Below, in pieces: positions 7,792-16,413 of a stretch of 64,000 nucleotides of DNA. Within the stretch, counting starts at the first letter, position 1. Every line of letters begins with the position of its first letter. The DNA is from JADGQN01 sp035315185 (GTDB lineage Bacteria > Desulfobacterota > Syntrophorhabdia > Syntrophorhabdales > WCHB1-27). Position numbers and translations under genes: made by a program. The notes below the pieces were generated by a model. It made no database searches, was not told where the DNA came from, and saw only the letters and a list, made by a program, of their open reading frames with translations. The DNA lies in NCBI GenBank assembly GCA_035315185.1, contig DATFYE010000027.1, positions 1-64,000 of the forward strand, given 5' to 3'.

Positions 7792-9767
7792 GGTCCGTCT
7801 TCCTCAACGGTGAAGCGTGATATGAACTTCCCGAGCGCCATGAGCGGGAAGCAGTTTCTGTAATTGTGGTAGTTTATCATGAAGTATCTGGGAAAGCCCG
7901 TTGCGGTGAACTCAGGTTCATCCCACGTACCATCCGGCTTTTGCCGTTCGAGCAGAAAGGATATGCCTCGTGTCACCTCTTCGCACGCTTCTTCTCCGGC
8001 AGCGAGCAAGGCCATGATGACCCATGCTGTTTGCGATGGTGTGCTCTTTCCCTGCAATCTCAAGCGCGGGTCTTCGTAGGATTCACAGCATTCTCCCCAG
8101 CCGCCGTCTTCGTTTTGGTGACGCTTTAGTGTGGCAACCGCCTTCCTCACGTAAGGCGCGTCCATCTCTTCCCCTATTGAGCGAAGACCTTCGAGCACGG
8201 ACCAGGTCCCGTAACCGTAGTTCACGCCCCATCTCCCCCACCAGAGACCGTCTTCCTCCTGTGTCTTTTTCAGGAATGCAAGTGCCTGTTGTACCTCGGC
8301 ATCGTTTGGCCCGTAGCCGAACATGCCCAGCAATTCCAGAGCCCTTCCTGTCACGTCAGGGGTACTGGGGTCGAGCATCGCCTGGAGGTCTGCAAAAGGT
8401 ATCTGGTTGGCGATCTCTTTATTATTGTCCGCGTCGAAGGCACTCCAGCCGCCATCTTTTCCCTGCATGCCGAGCACCCAGCGTAATCCCCACTCGAGCT
8501 TCTCCGTGCTGACAAGACCGCTTTTTCTGTAACGGTTCAGGAACATCATGACCACTGCAGTGTCGTCCACATCGGGTTGCCAGTCATTTTCAAACTCAAA
8601 CGACCATCCGCCCGGCTCCAGGTTTGGTCTCTTCACGCTCCAGTCACCCTTTCTGAGAATCTGCTTGGAGGAAAGCCATCTGCAGGCTTTTGTCAGTGAG
8701 CTGCGATCTTCGTCTACCCCTGAGTGAAGCAGCGCAAGTGCGGTCAAGGCCGTGTCCCAGACCGGGGATACGCATGATTGAAGCAGAAGCTCATCCTCAG
8801 TTTCGATCGTGAACCTCTTGAGGGCCTCAAAGCCCTTCTGCACGGGTCCATGAGCGGGCCCGTCAACAGCGCCATAGCCCAGGCTGACGAGCGCCAACAT
8901 CGAATTCACGATTGCAGGCTGTATGCCCAGCCAGTCACCGCGCTCCTCCTGATGCTCCAGCACCCATGTTTTGGCCATCTGCAGGGCTCGCTTCCTGAAG
9001 GGTCTCAAGCCGGTTGCTTCGACTGCCTTGATCAACTTGTCCAGGATGACAAAAAATCTTTTCCAGGAGAGGAACGGAGTCGGCCCGGTCGTGAGCGATG
9101 GCCGACGGTCAAAGGGGTTCTTGTACAGTTCCCGAATGGCCACATGTTCAGGAAGAGGTTTCACCGGCCTCAGATGGAGGAGTATTGAAAGAGGCACGAC
9201 TGTACCCCTCGCCCAGGCAGACATATTGTAAATGTTAAGGGGCGCCCAGTGGGGAAGAAGCATTATCTCCACAGGCACCGAGGGCACGGCCTGCCAGCCC
9301 ATCTGGCCAAAGAGGGCGAGAAAAACTTTTGTGAAAACCCTTGAGCGCTCGACACCACCTTGTGCAAGAATAAATTGCCGCGCTTTTTTCAGAGCAGGGT
9401 CTTCGGCTGAGAACCCCGCCAGTTTTAGCGCGAAATACGCCTCGACCGTGGTGCTCAAGTCGCCCTTTCCACCATAATGTATTGCCCACGTGCCGTCGTC
9501 TCTCTGATGGCGCAAAATATACCGTGCGATCCTTCTGTCCCGCTCCTCGTCTTTGATGCCGACGAAGTGAAAGAGCATCAGGTATTCTGCAGTTATGGTT
9601 ACGTTCGACTCCAGTTCATACCACCAATAGCCATCCGGCTGCTGCTCAGCCACATAATAAGCCTGGGTCTTCCTGCAGGCCTGCGCGATCAGGTCGAACA
9701 GATCGCTACTGTGGGAAGGAGATACGCGTTCGCGAGCCGTCGAAGGCCGGATGGGCACTATCTTCAT
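7788..9767 (-). CDS. shc: Squalene-hopene cyclase
   Basis: A 659-residue prenyltransferase-fold cyclase of normal length that turns squalene into hopene/hopanol at the membrane surface. The catalytic DVDDTA motif is at residues 399-404. Several QW repeats are visible (for example QRDDGTWAIHYGG near 88, GKDGGWSAFDAD near 445 and QNEDGGWGECCESY near 560). The presence of this gene shows hopanoid synthesis in an anaerobe. Squalene-making genes (hpnC/D/E or sqs) are not in the window. It overlaps hpnK and hpnA by 4 nt each. Confidence 0.97.
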   Translation of the reverse strand: MKIVPIRPSTARERVSPSHSSDLFDLIAQACRKTQAYYVAEQQPDGYWWYELESNVTITAEYLMLFHFVGIKDEERDRRIARYILRHQRDDGTWAIHYGGKGDLSTTVEAYFALKLAGFSAEDPALKKARQFILAQGGVERSRVFTKVFLALFGQMGWQAVPSVPVEIMLLPHWAPLNIYNMSAWARGTVVPLSILLHLRPVKPLPEHVAIRELYKNPFDRRPSLTTGPTPFLSWKRFFVILDKLIKAVEATGLRPFRKRALQMAKTWVLEHQEERGDWLGIQPAIVNSMLALVSLGYGAVDGPAHGPVQKGFEALKRFTIETEDELLLQSCVSPVWDTALTALALLHSGVDEDRSSLTKACRWLSSKQILRKGDWSVKRPNLEPGGWSFEFENDWQPDVDDTAVVMMFLNRYRKSGLVSTEKLEWGLRWVLGMQGKDGGWSAFDADNNKEIANQIPFADLQAMLDPSTPDVTGRALELLGMFGYGPNDAEVQQALAFLKKTQEEDGLWWGRWGVNYGYGTWSVLEGLRSIGEEMDAPYVRKAVATLKRHQNEDGGWGECCESYEDPRLRLQGKSTPSQTAWVIMALLAAGEEACEEVTRGISFLLERQKPDGTWDEPEFTATGFPRYFMINYHNYRNCFPLMALGKFISRFTVEEDGP

Positions 9768-10669
9768 TTTCTCATCTCCTGGAGGCCTTGCGTGTCGATA
9801 GCCCCGAGAAGCTCGCTATAGCCTGTGCATGCTAAACCAAGTGATGCTGCGGCCTCGCGTATATTCACAGAAATCAACGCTTCGGTTTCCCGCCGACCGG
9901 CTTCCGTCGCAAGATCCGGGTGGGCATAAATCTCATTGGTAACGCCCCTGAGCAAAGGAAGAAGGTCACGAAAATATTTCTCATCGAGCTTCGATGCTCC
10001 GCCTTTCCTCGAAAGTCCCACGACGTAGGAGGCGGTTTTGAGCCCGTATTCAGACGCTATCTTCAGATTACGGACCGCCAGCATGCGGAACGCAGCCCAC
10101 TCGGCCAACCTGCGAGCGCCAATCGACAGGCCGGCGCAGGCGAGTACTGCTAGAGATTCTCTCGGAATTCTTACCCAGGCTACCTGCCTTCTTGCGGCAG
10201 CCCTGCAGACGAGTTCGAAGATAGCGGGGTGCATGTGCAGGTGATGATGACCATCCACGTGGGTCGGTGAGATTCCTGCCTCCTGGAGGCGATTGAACTG
10301 CGCTTCGATCTCTGCCTCGATCTCGCACGTGAGCTGTCGCCTCAATCTCCAGTAACGCAACCCCGCACGCAAGGGGCTTTTTACGAACCAGCCCTCCCGG
10401 TCGATCAAACCCGGTATGTCAGAAGGCGCTAAGACCGCCCGGCCATCGCATAACGTAACGTGCAGACCTACGGAAAGTGCGGGACGGACGCGAGCCAACG
10501 TGGCTGCCTCTTCGAACGCGTCACCGCCGGCCATGAGGCTCGCGGCCGTCAAGAATCCCCGGTCAAATGCCCTGGCAACAGCACGGTTCACGAGGCTTGA
10601 ACGGCCAAGATCATCCGCGACGACAACGAGATATCTGTCCCTTCGTTTTAGAGCTGTCCGGTTCATCAT
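9764..10669 (-). CDS. hpnK: Hopanoid-associated YdjC-type deacetylase (HpnK)
   Basis: A 301-residue member of the YdjC/HpnK deacetylase family. Metal-binding motifs are visible: VVADDLGRS (about 16-24), the SVGLHVTLCDG segment (about 86-96) and THVDGHHHLHMHP (about 137-149). In hopanoid pathways HpnK removes acetyl from N-acetylglucosaminyl-bacteriohopanetetrol after HpnI adds the sugar. It overlaps hpnJ (4 nt) and shc (4 nt). No clear HpnI lies in the operon; the family 2 glycosyltransferase at 14936-16309 is a possible but unproven partner. Confidence 0.9.
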   Translation of the reverse strand: MMNRTALKRRDRYLVVVADDLGRSSLVNRAVARAFDRGFLTAASLMAGGDAFEEAATLARVRPALSVGLHVTLCDGRAVLAPSDIPGLIDREGWFVKSPLRAGLRYWRLRRQLTCEIEAEIEAQFNRLQEAGISPTHVDGHHHLHMHPAIFELVCRAAARRQVAWVRIPRESLAVLACAGLSIGARRLAEWAAFRMLAVRNLKIASEYGLKTASYVVGLSRKGGASKLDEKYFRDLLPLLRGVTNEIYAHPDLATEAGRRETEALISVNIREAAASLGLACTGYSELLGAIDTQGLQEMRK

Positions 10670-12087
10670 CTGGCTGTCATCTCTTTTCGTTTCGCAAGGA
10701 ATGAAAAAAACTCTTTCCCTTCTCGCACCCTTCGACGGAAGAGATCCCTGTCCCGAAGCATCTCACCAAGTATCCTCAACACAGGTCGGGTGCGCAGGTA
10801 GAAGGCCCGGTAAAAACGATCCACAGCGCAGAACATTTCTTCAGATGATAGATTCCCGTACGAAAGAACGGAATCCTGAATCCCCTCTCGTACGAGCCGA
10901 TCTCCTTCTTTGACCAGCCATCCTTCTTTTTTTGCCTGCTCGTAAAGCTCTGTACCCGGATACGGTGCGGCGAGAGAAACCTGCACGCTATAAGGGTCAA
11001 TCTCACGAGCAAATCGGATGGTTTCTTCGATTGTTTGTGCACTCTCACCGGGTAATCCGAGCACAAAGGTCCCGTGTACCAGGATGCCCAACTCCTTGGC
11101 AGCTTTGACGAAGGCACGCGCCTGGTCGAGGCGCACACCTTTTCTGACGTTGTTGAGGATCTTCTGATTACCTGACTCAAATCCCACCACGAGAAGACGC
11201 AGCCCGTTCTCCTTAAGTACTTTGAGGGTCTCCTTCGGAACCGAGACCCTTGCATTGCACGACCACACGATGCCGAGACGGCCCATAAGTCGCGCTATCT
11301 CGAGGATGTGAGGATTGTCTGTAAAAGTGTCATCGTCAAAGAAATACTCCTTCGCCTGCGGAAACAGACGCTTCGCCCCCTGCATCTCCTCGTAAAGGTT
11401 TTGAGGAGTTCGGACCCTGTAAACGTGCCCTGAGATGGTTTGCGGCCACAAGCAAAAGGTGCAGCGTGACCGGCAGCCTCTGCCCGCGTAAAGAGACACG
11501 TAAGGATGCTGCAGATAACCTATGAAGTAATCTTCAGGCCTGAGGTCCCTCGCGTAAATTTCTGTGACGAAAGGAAGTGCATCTAGGTTCTCAATGAAAG
11601 GCCTCGGTGGAGTACGAAGTATGTTTCCGTTGGTGCGGTACGCTATCCCATTTACCCTTTCGAGAGGAGTGCCGTGCGCAATTTCGGCCACGGTGTAATC
11701 GAATTCGCCGATAGCGACGAAATCAACAGCTCTGGACTGCCGCAGGGTCTCTTCGGGCAGGACCGTGGGATGTGACCCGACGAACCCTACAAGGAGCTGC
11801 GGAAAATGATTCTTTAAGCTCTCGGCGACTTTGGCATCATTTGCCAGGGTAGGGGTACTGGTGTGAAGGATGATGAGGTCGTAGTCTCCCGCCAGTCGGA
11901 CGACTTCGTCGAGGCCAATTCCCTGGGCCGACGCATCGAGCAAACGACTGCGCGCCAGCATTCCCGCTGGATAGGCCAACCATGTGGGATACCAGAATGA
12001 CCGGATTTCGCGGCGCGCCTGATAGCGGGCGCCTGCACTACCATCAAATCCGTCAAATGACGGAGGATTCAAAAACAATGTCCGCAC
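10666..12087 (-). CDS. hpnJ: Hopanoid-associated B12-binding radical SAM protein (HpnJ)
   Basis: A 473-residue enzyme with an N-terminal cobalamin-binding-like region (about 1-140) and a radical SAM core with CRSRCTFC at Cys205, Cys209 and Cys212. Its features (SFWYPTWLAYPAGML near the N terminus, EYFFDDDTFTDNP in the core) fit the HpnJ family, which converts the glucosamine group of BHT-glucosamine into the cyclitol ether form. It is the first gene of the operon, which extends without gaps down to 4010. With hpnK it implies composite side chains built on hopanoids. Confidence 0.9.
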   Translation of the reverse strand: MRTLFLNPPSFDGFDGSAGARYQARREIRSFWYPTWLAYPAGMLARSRLLDASAQGIGLDEVVRLAGDYDLIILHTSTPTLANDAKVAESLKNHFPQLLVGFVGSHPTVLPEETLRQSRAVDFVAIGEFDYTVAEIAHGTPLERVNGIAYRTNGNILRTPPRPFIENLDALPFVTEIYARDLRPEDYFIGYLQHPYVSLYAGRGCRSRCTFCLWPQTISGHVYRVRTPQNLYEEMQGAKRLFPQAKEYFFDDDTFTDNPHILEIARLMGRLGIVWSCNARVSVPKETLKVLKENGLRLLVVGFESGNQKILNNVRKGVRLDQARAFVKAAKELGILVHGTFVLGLPGESAQTIEETIRFAREIDPYSVQVSLAAPYPGTELYEQAKKEGWLVKEGDRLVREGIQDSVLSYGNLSSEEMFCAVDRFYRAFYLRTRPVLRILGEMLRDRDLFRRRVREGKEFFSFLAKRKEMTAR

Positions 12088-12310
12088 AACGTCCTCTGCT
12101 ATGTAACTGTGGCCACAAATCTTCTAAGGATGAAGAAAGGGACGCGGAAGGCTGCTCCTTTCCATCTATCTATTCTTTACCTTATGGGCAACTTTGTCAA
12201 GCCATACCAAAGCGAGAGGACGAGAACGGCTCCGCGGGAATTGCGGGTGCGAAGGAATGATAGAGCCGGGACCTCTCGGGCAGGCAACTCGCGCAACTGG
12301 CTCAGAAGGC
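12088..12310. other. Intergenic region upstream of hpnJ
   Basis: No convincing gene is visible here; short open frames on both strands have no ribosome site or recognisable motif. This stretch must hold the promoter of the hopanoid operon (minus strand), but I could not identify clear -35 and -10 boxes. Confidence 0.4.
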
Positions 12311-12493
12311 TCAGCGCTTTTTGCTCTTCTTGAGCTCCAGTTCCTGGTTGCAGCATACAAAGCTGCAAGGCCCACATTCGCAAGCGCTCGAGGGCTTGCC
12401 GCAGTCAACACACTCTTTCGTGATGGTGATTTCTATACCACAATCTTTGCAGTAGTAGACATCGCCCTTTTTCATTTCACGGCATTCCGGCAT
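12311..12493 (-). CDS. Small cysteine-rich zinc-ribbon-like protein
   Basis: A 60-residue protein with ten Cys, including YCKDCG (about 14-19), ECVDCG (about 27-32) and a CECGPCSFVCC cluster. These spacings suggest binding of Zn or Fe. The N-terminal part resembles desulforedoxin-like or zinc-ribbon modules, but I cannot name a family. AGGAGG lies 8 nt before ATG 12493, so it is very likely translated. It is not overlapped by another credible gene. Its function is unknown; a metal or redox role is inference. Confidence 0.75.
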   Translation of the reverse strand: MPECREMKKGDVYYCKDCGIEITITKECVDCGKPSSACECGPCSFVCCNQELELKKSKKR

Positions 12494-12811
12494 GATTATT
12501 ACCTCCTCTCAGTAGACACCGCATGACGGTATAGTATAATAAGTATCAATAATCAGACTATGGGGATGTGTCAAGGATATACGAATTTTAGATGGCAAAT
12601 GCGCGGGGAAACCAGGGCATAGATCGCACGATGCAATTCTGTCTGCGAGCAGCATGCACGGGGCGACTGGCATGAGAATTGCTGGTGCAGCAGAGATATC
12701 AGCGCAAGAAGGGGGTGGGATGCTTCAAAAGCAGTATAATGGTACTATAATAAGTCTTTAGAATCGGCCGCCTGAGTCGATAACTTGTAGAAATAGAAAG
12801 GAGAGGTGTGT

Positions 12812-13666
12812 ATGGTGAAAAAGATGGTCACGTTTGTATTGCCCATCGTTGCGATGGTAGCCTGGGCCTTATTTCCCAATGTGGTCCGGGCCGATGTCGA
12901 GTGGAAGGTTCTCAAGAGCCTCGACCTGAAGGCAGCCCCGCTCGACGTAGCTCCTTCAATGGACGGACAGCGGTTGTTTGTTCTGACAGCAGGAGAGATC
13001 CTCGTCTATTCGATTCCCGAAGGTAAAATAACTGACCACATTCCCGTAGACAAGGAGTTCGACCGCATCGTCGCCGTGCCGAGAGGAGACACGCTTTCCG
13101 TCTCAAGCAGCAAGAAAAAAATGTTGCAGGTCATCATGCTCGAAAGCATCTACAAGATCGATGTGAGCGGCCTGCCGTTTAAGGGGCCTAAGGACGCTCC
13201 TGTCACCATTGCCGTTTATGATGATTACCAGTGACCTTACTGTGCGGGGCTTGAGCCCCTCCTCCAGCAGGTGCTGGAGAAATTCCCGAAAGAGGTCAAA
13301 CTGGTCATCAAACAGTATCCCCTTCCGATGCACTCTTATGCCAGGAAAGCGGCAATAGCAGCCCTCGCCGCCTGGAAACAGGGAAAGTTCTGGGAAATGC
13401 ACCACGAGCTATTCGCAAACCAGAAGGATCTCAGCGATGCGAAGGTGGAGGAAATCGCGAAGCGTCTCGGCCTGAAAATGGAAAAGTTTAACCAGGATCT
13501 CAAGGACCCGGCGATAGCGGCGGTCATCGACCGGGATACTGCCAGCGCTGCCCAGGCAAGCGTTCAAGGAACACCCACAGTTTTCGTAAATGGGAGACCG
13601 CTCCTTCAGCGAAGCCTTCCCGGATTCCAGCAGGCGATTGAAGCAGAGATGAAGAAAGGAAAATAG
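12812..13666 (+). CDS. DsbA/thioredoxin-like selenoprotein (in-frame UGA = Sec141)
   Basis: A 284-residue exported thiol-disulfide protein read through an in-frame TGA at 13232-13234. A signal peptide covers about 1-27. Residues 28-125 look like beta-propeller-type repeats (DGQRLFVLTAGEILVYSIPE). From about 126 a DsbA-like thioredoxin fold starts, with VTIAVYDDYQ, then UGA, PYCAGLEPLL. The UGA occupies the first cysteine of a CPYC active site, giving U-P-Y-C (Sec141, Cys144). Downstream the frame stays open with typical DsbA features (HSYARKAAIAALAAWKQGKF, TPTVFVNGRPL). GGAGAGG precedes ATG 12812. Two hairpins follow the UGA. Without recoding the product would be a useless fragment. It likely acts in periplasmic redox. 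Confidence 0.88.
13246..13279 (+). promoter_or_regulatory. Candidate bacterial SECIS hairpins after UGA 13232
   Basis: Two perfect hairpins follow the in-frame UGA: GGGGC-TTGA-GCCCC (13246-13259, loop 16-19 nt after the UGA) and CTCCAGC-AGGT-GCTGGAG (13262-13279, loop with GGT about 35 nt after). Both spacings fall within those reported for bacterial SECIS elements. Which one binds SelB cannot be decided by eye. Confidence 0.6.
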
Positions 13667-13708
13667 AACAGGGTCAAGGGACAAAGGCTAACGGTCAAGG
13701 TGAGACAT

Positions 13709-13738
13709 GCCGAAGGGCCCCTTTGCGGGCCCTTCGGC
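13709..13738. terminator. Bidirectional hairpin terminator
   Basis: A perfect 12-bp stem GCCGAAGGGCCC / GGGCCCTTCGGC with a 6-nt loop lies between the convergent selenoprotein gene (ends 13666) and the aldo/keto reductase gene (ends 13741). It is GC-rich, with only a weak T-rich tail on the plus strand. Confidence 0.75.
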
Positions 13739-13740
13739 CT

Positions 13741-14757
13741 TCATTTCGCGAGATTGTCGTACCACTCAAGGTTCTTCTTGATTAGCTCAGGGATCGGCAG
13801 TTGATAAGGGCAGCGGGACATACATTCCCCGCATGCTGAGCAGTTCCTCGCCCTTTCTATCATATCCTTCATCCACTTCAGCTCCTGTACCTGGTTGCCG
13901 AACCGCTTGATGGTAGTTTTCAGCCCTATCAGAAACTGAATGCGAATCTTTTCCGAACAAGGCTGGCAGTAATCGCATCGCCTGCAGAAGACACGGTCGA
14001 ATTGCTTTCGTATGTCTTCAATACGCTCCTTATCGTGCTCGGTGAGGGCGCCGCCTTCCTGGAATATTTTCCAGTTTTCACGGGCCCGTTCCAAAGTCTC
14101 GGTGCCCGGAATCGGCACGATGTCTTCTTCCCCCAACACGTATCTGAGCGCAGGCCCCGCTTCTTCGATGACCCCGCCCGAGAAGGCCTTCATGGTCAGT
14201 ATACCGATATCCTTTTTCCGGGCCGCAGGGAAGACTTTCTTTGCCGCACCCGGTTCCAGGAAACTGTAGCAGGCCATAATGACGTCAAAATGGCCTTCTT
14301 CGATGACCCGCTCCAGGAGATCGAGGCTGTGGCTGGAGATGGCGATGTGATCGATCAAACCTTCATCTCGTGCACGCTGAAGCCCTTCGTAACCGCCTCC
14401 CGGAGCCATGACCTGCTCATACTCTTCATGTTTGGAAATGTTGTGAAGGTGATAGATGTGGACTTTGGCCGCCTGTAACTGTTTAAGGCTTTCACGCACA
14501 TCATCATAGATCTTCGCTGTCTTTATCTGTGATTTTGAGGAAAGGATGACGGGTCTATCTACCTCACGCAGCGCCAGCCCGATCTTATGCTCGCTGTCCG
14601 TATAGGATCGTGCCGTATCCAGGAGATCCACTCCCATCTCAAGCACCGCCCTTATAACGGGGACTGCCTCCTGCTCACTGACCCGTTGTATGGGAATCCC
14701 ACCCCACCCTATCTTTGTTACGATCAAATCAGTCCTGCCGAGCCTTACCTTTTCCAC
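13741..14757 (-). CDS. Aldo/keto reductase with C-terminal 4Fe-4S domain
   Basis: A 338-residue cytoplasmic oxidoreductase. The aldo/keto reductase barrel starts at VRLGRTDLIVTKIGWGGIPI; DLLDTARSYTDSE carries the catalytic Asp and Tyr. The C terminus has CRRCDYCQPC (about residue 258) and a ferredoxin-type CSACGECMSRCP (about 308), typical of the anaerobic Fe-S branch of the family. GTG 14757 is preferred because GGAGAGGAG lies 6 nt upstream; ATG 14790 would add 11 residues but has no good site. The substrate is unknown. It is convergent with the selenoprotein gene. Confidence 0.88.
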   Translation of the reverse strand: MEKVRLGRTDLIVTKIGWGGIPIQRVSEQEAVPVIRAVLEMGVDLLDTARSYTDSEHKIGLALREVDRPVILSSKSQIKTAKIYDDVRESLKQLQAAKVHIYHLHNISKHEEYEQVMAPGGGYEGLQRARDEGLIDHIAISSHSLDLLERVIEEGHFDVIMACYSFLEPGAAKKVFPAARKKDIGILTMKAFSGGVIEEAGPALRYVLGEEDIVPIPGTETLERARENWKIFQEGGALTEHDKERIEDIRKQFDRVFCRRCDYCQPCSEKIRIQFLIGLKTTIKRFGNQVQELKWMKDMIERARNCSACGECMSRCPYQLPIPELIKKNLEWYDNLAK

Positions 14758-14935
14758 ACTCGCAACTCCTCTCCTACCAATATCTGGCATGTGATCTCAT
14801 TATATAGCACCTTGCCTTCGCTTCATGCAAGGCAAGGTGAATGCAAGGTATTGAATTAATCTCGCCCTGGACTTACGTTACTATAGCTGTTGCAATAACT
14901 GCCCGTACAGGCAAATCGAACCGGAGATCAAGAGT

Positions 14936-16309
14936 ATGGCACAGCTGATGCCCCTAACTGATAGTGGCGCGGACGAAGACGCCCTTCAACCGATTGAAAG
15001 CGCTCCTCGAGCTGGCTTGCTGGACTGGATGCTGCGGGGCGGGATTCTGCTCGGCCTTGCATTCATCGTTTATGCAACCGTTGTCGGGCGCCTGTTTCAT
15101 CCCCTGCTGCGCGCCGCCGGGACCGAATCCTGGGCTAGGGTCATAATACGCCCCAGCCTGCTCTGGGCCATGATGGGCTCCTTGCTTCTGGTGTTTCGGA
15201 CAGTGCTCTGGTTCCTGTATCGACCCTTCGCATCGGCTCGTTTAGAAGATGCGCCGTCGATGACCGTCATCATTCCCGCATACAACGAAGGTGCAATGGT
15301 AAGGAAATCAATCGACTCGGTTGTGTCGGCACGTTACCCGCATGATCGGTTGGAGATTCTTGCGGTCGATGATGGAAGCACAGACGACACGTGGGATTAT
15401 ATCCGGGGAGCCACCAGCCAGCACCCCGGCTTAGTCACCGCGGTTCGATTTCGACAAAACCGTGGTAAGCGAGCGGCCCTCGAAGCCGGCTTTCGGAGGG
15501 CACGGGGAAAGATCGTCGTGACGATCGACTCGGACAGCGTCATTGAACCAGGGACTCTGCTTGCCATGGCGGGTCCTTTTCGGGACTCCAGGATAGGTGC
15601 AGTTGCCGGCAAGGTGGTTGTCTACAACCGCTCTCAGGGTCTGATTCCGAAGATGCTGCAGGTGCGCTTCATATTGTCCTTTGATTTTCTGCGTGCCATA
15701 CAGTCGGGTTACCGCACGGTTTACTGTTGTCCGGGAGCGCTCTCCGGATATCGCGTCTCAGTTGTTCGACAGGTGCTGGATGCCTGGGTCGATCAGACAT
15801 TCATGCACACCCCATGCACTTACGGTGAAGACCGGGCCCTGACAAACTTTATTCTGGAACAAGGATTTGATGCCGTCTACCAGCGCTCTGCTGTTGTCCA
15901 CACCATCGTTCCCTGGACCTACCAGAAGCTGTGCAGGATGTATCTACGCTGGGATAGAAGCTACGTGCGTGAGGAGATACGCTTCGCGCGGATCGTTTGG
16001 AAGAGGCCTTTCAAGGCCTGCCTGATTGCCTTTTTCGACAAACTGATAACGAACCTTCGCTTCCCCGTCGCTTACGCGAGCCTTCTTCTGCTGGTGATGC
16101 ATTCCATACAGGACCCGGCCAGCATCATCCGGCTATTCTTTGCAATCGGCCTGGTGTCATCTTTGAATATGCTTTACTACCTGCACAGCGAGCGATCATG
16201 GGATTTTCTGTACGGGATCTTTTACGCGTTCTTCTCTTTCTTTACCCTGTTCTGGATATTTCCTTATGCAGCCGCAACTGTTCGGTCTCGCGCCTGGATG
16301 ACGCGTTAA
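14936..16309 (+). CDS. Membrane glycosyltransferase, family 2 (NodC/hyaluronan-synthase type)
   Basis: A 457-residue processive-type glycosyltransferase. Two membrane segments at the N terminus (about 32-52 and 74-96) precede the GT2 core with TVIIPAYNEG (about 111), VDDGSTDDTW, IDSDSV (the DxD motif) and the acceptor motif TYGEDRAL. The product-binding motif reads LRWDRS in place of the usual QxxRW. Three to four further membrane segments follow. The likely donor is UDP-GlcNAc or a similar sugar. It might serve as the missing hopanoid N-acetylglucosaminyltransferase (HpnI role) for the hpnK-hpnJ pair, but it could equally make a polysaccharide. GGAGA lies before ATG 14936. Confidence 0.85.
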   Translation: MAQLMPLTDSGADEDALQPIESAPRAGLLDWMLRGGILLGLAFIVYATVVGRLFHPLLRAAGTESWARVIIRPSLLWAMMGSLLLVFRTVLWFLYRPFASARLEDAPSMTVIIPAYNEGAMVRKSIDSVVSARYPHDRLEILAVDDGSTDDTWDYIRGATSQHPGLVTAVRFRQNRGKRAALEAGFRRARGKIVVTIDSDSVIEPGTLLAMAGPFRDSRIGAVAGKVVVYNRSQGLIPKMLQVRFILSFDFLRAIQSGYRTVYCCPGALSGYRVSVVRQVLDAWVDQTFMHTPCTYGEDRALTNFILEQGFDAVYQRSAVVHTIVPWTYQKLCRMYLRWDRSYVREEIRFARIVWKRPFKACLIAFFDKLITNLRFPVAYASLLLLVMHSIQDPASIIRLFFAIGLVSSLNMLYYLHSERSWDFLYGIFYAFFSFFTLFWIFPYAAATVRSRAWMTR

Positions 16310-16413
16310 CAGGCGGGGCCCTGTTGATGCCTCGGATTGCAACTCCTTGTTTTGGGCCCTGTAATCAATACGAAGGCTCCACGAGGTCTGCAGATCAGAC
16401 GAAGGGGGTACCT

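Noticed and set aside
13232..13234. TGA as a true stop or nonsense mutation in the DsbA-like gene
   Set aside because: It falls exactly at the redox Cys position, both sides are intact, and the same pattern occurs in the glutaredoxin gene at 51733.
15997..16413. Extension of the octaheme cytochrome frame upstream
   Set aside because: It overlaps the glycosyltransferase gene, while ATG 16414 has a ribosome site and a perfect signal peptide.
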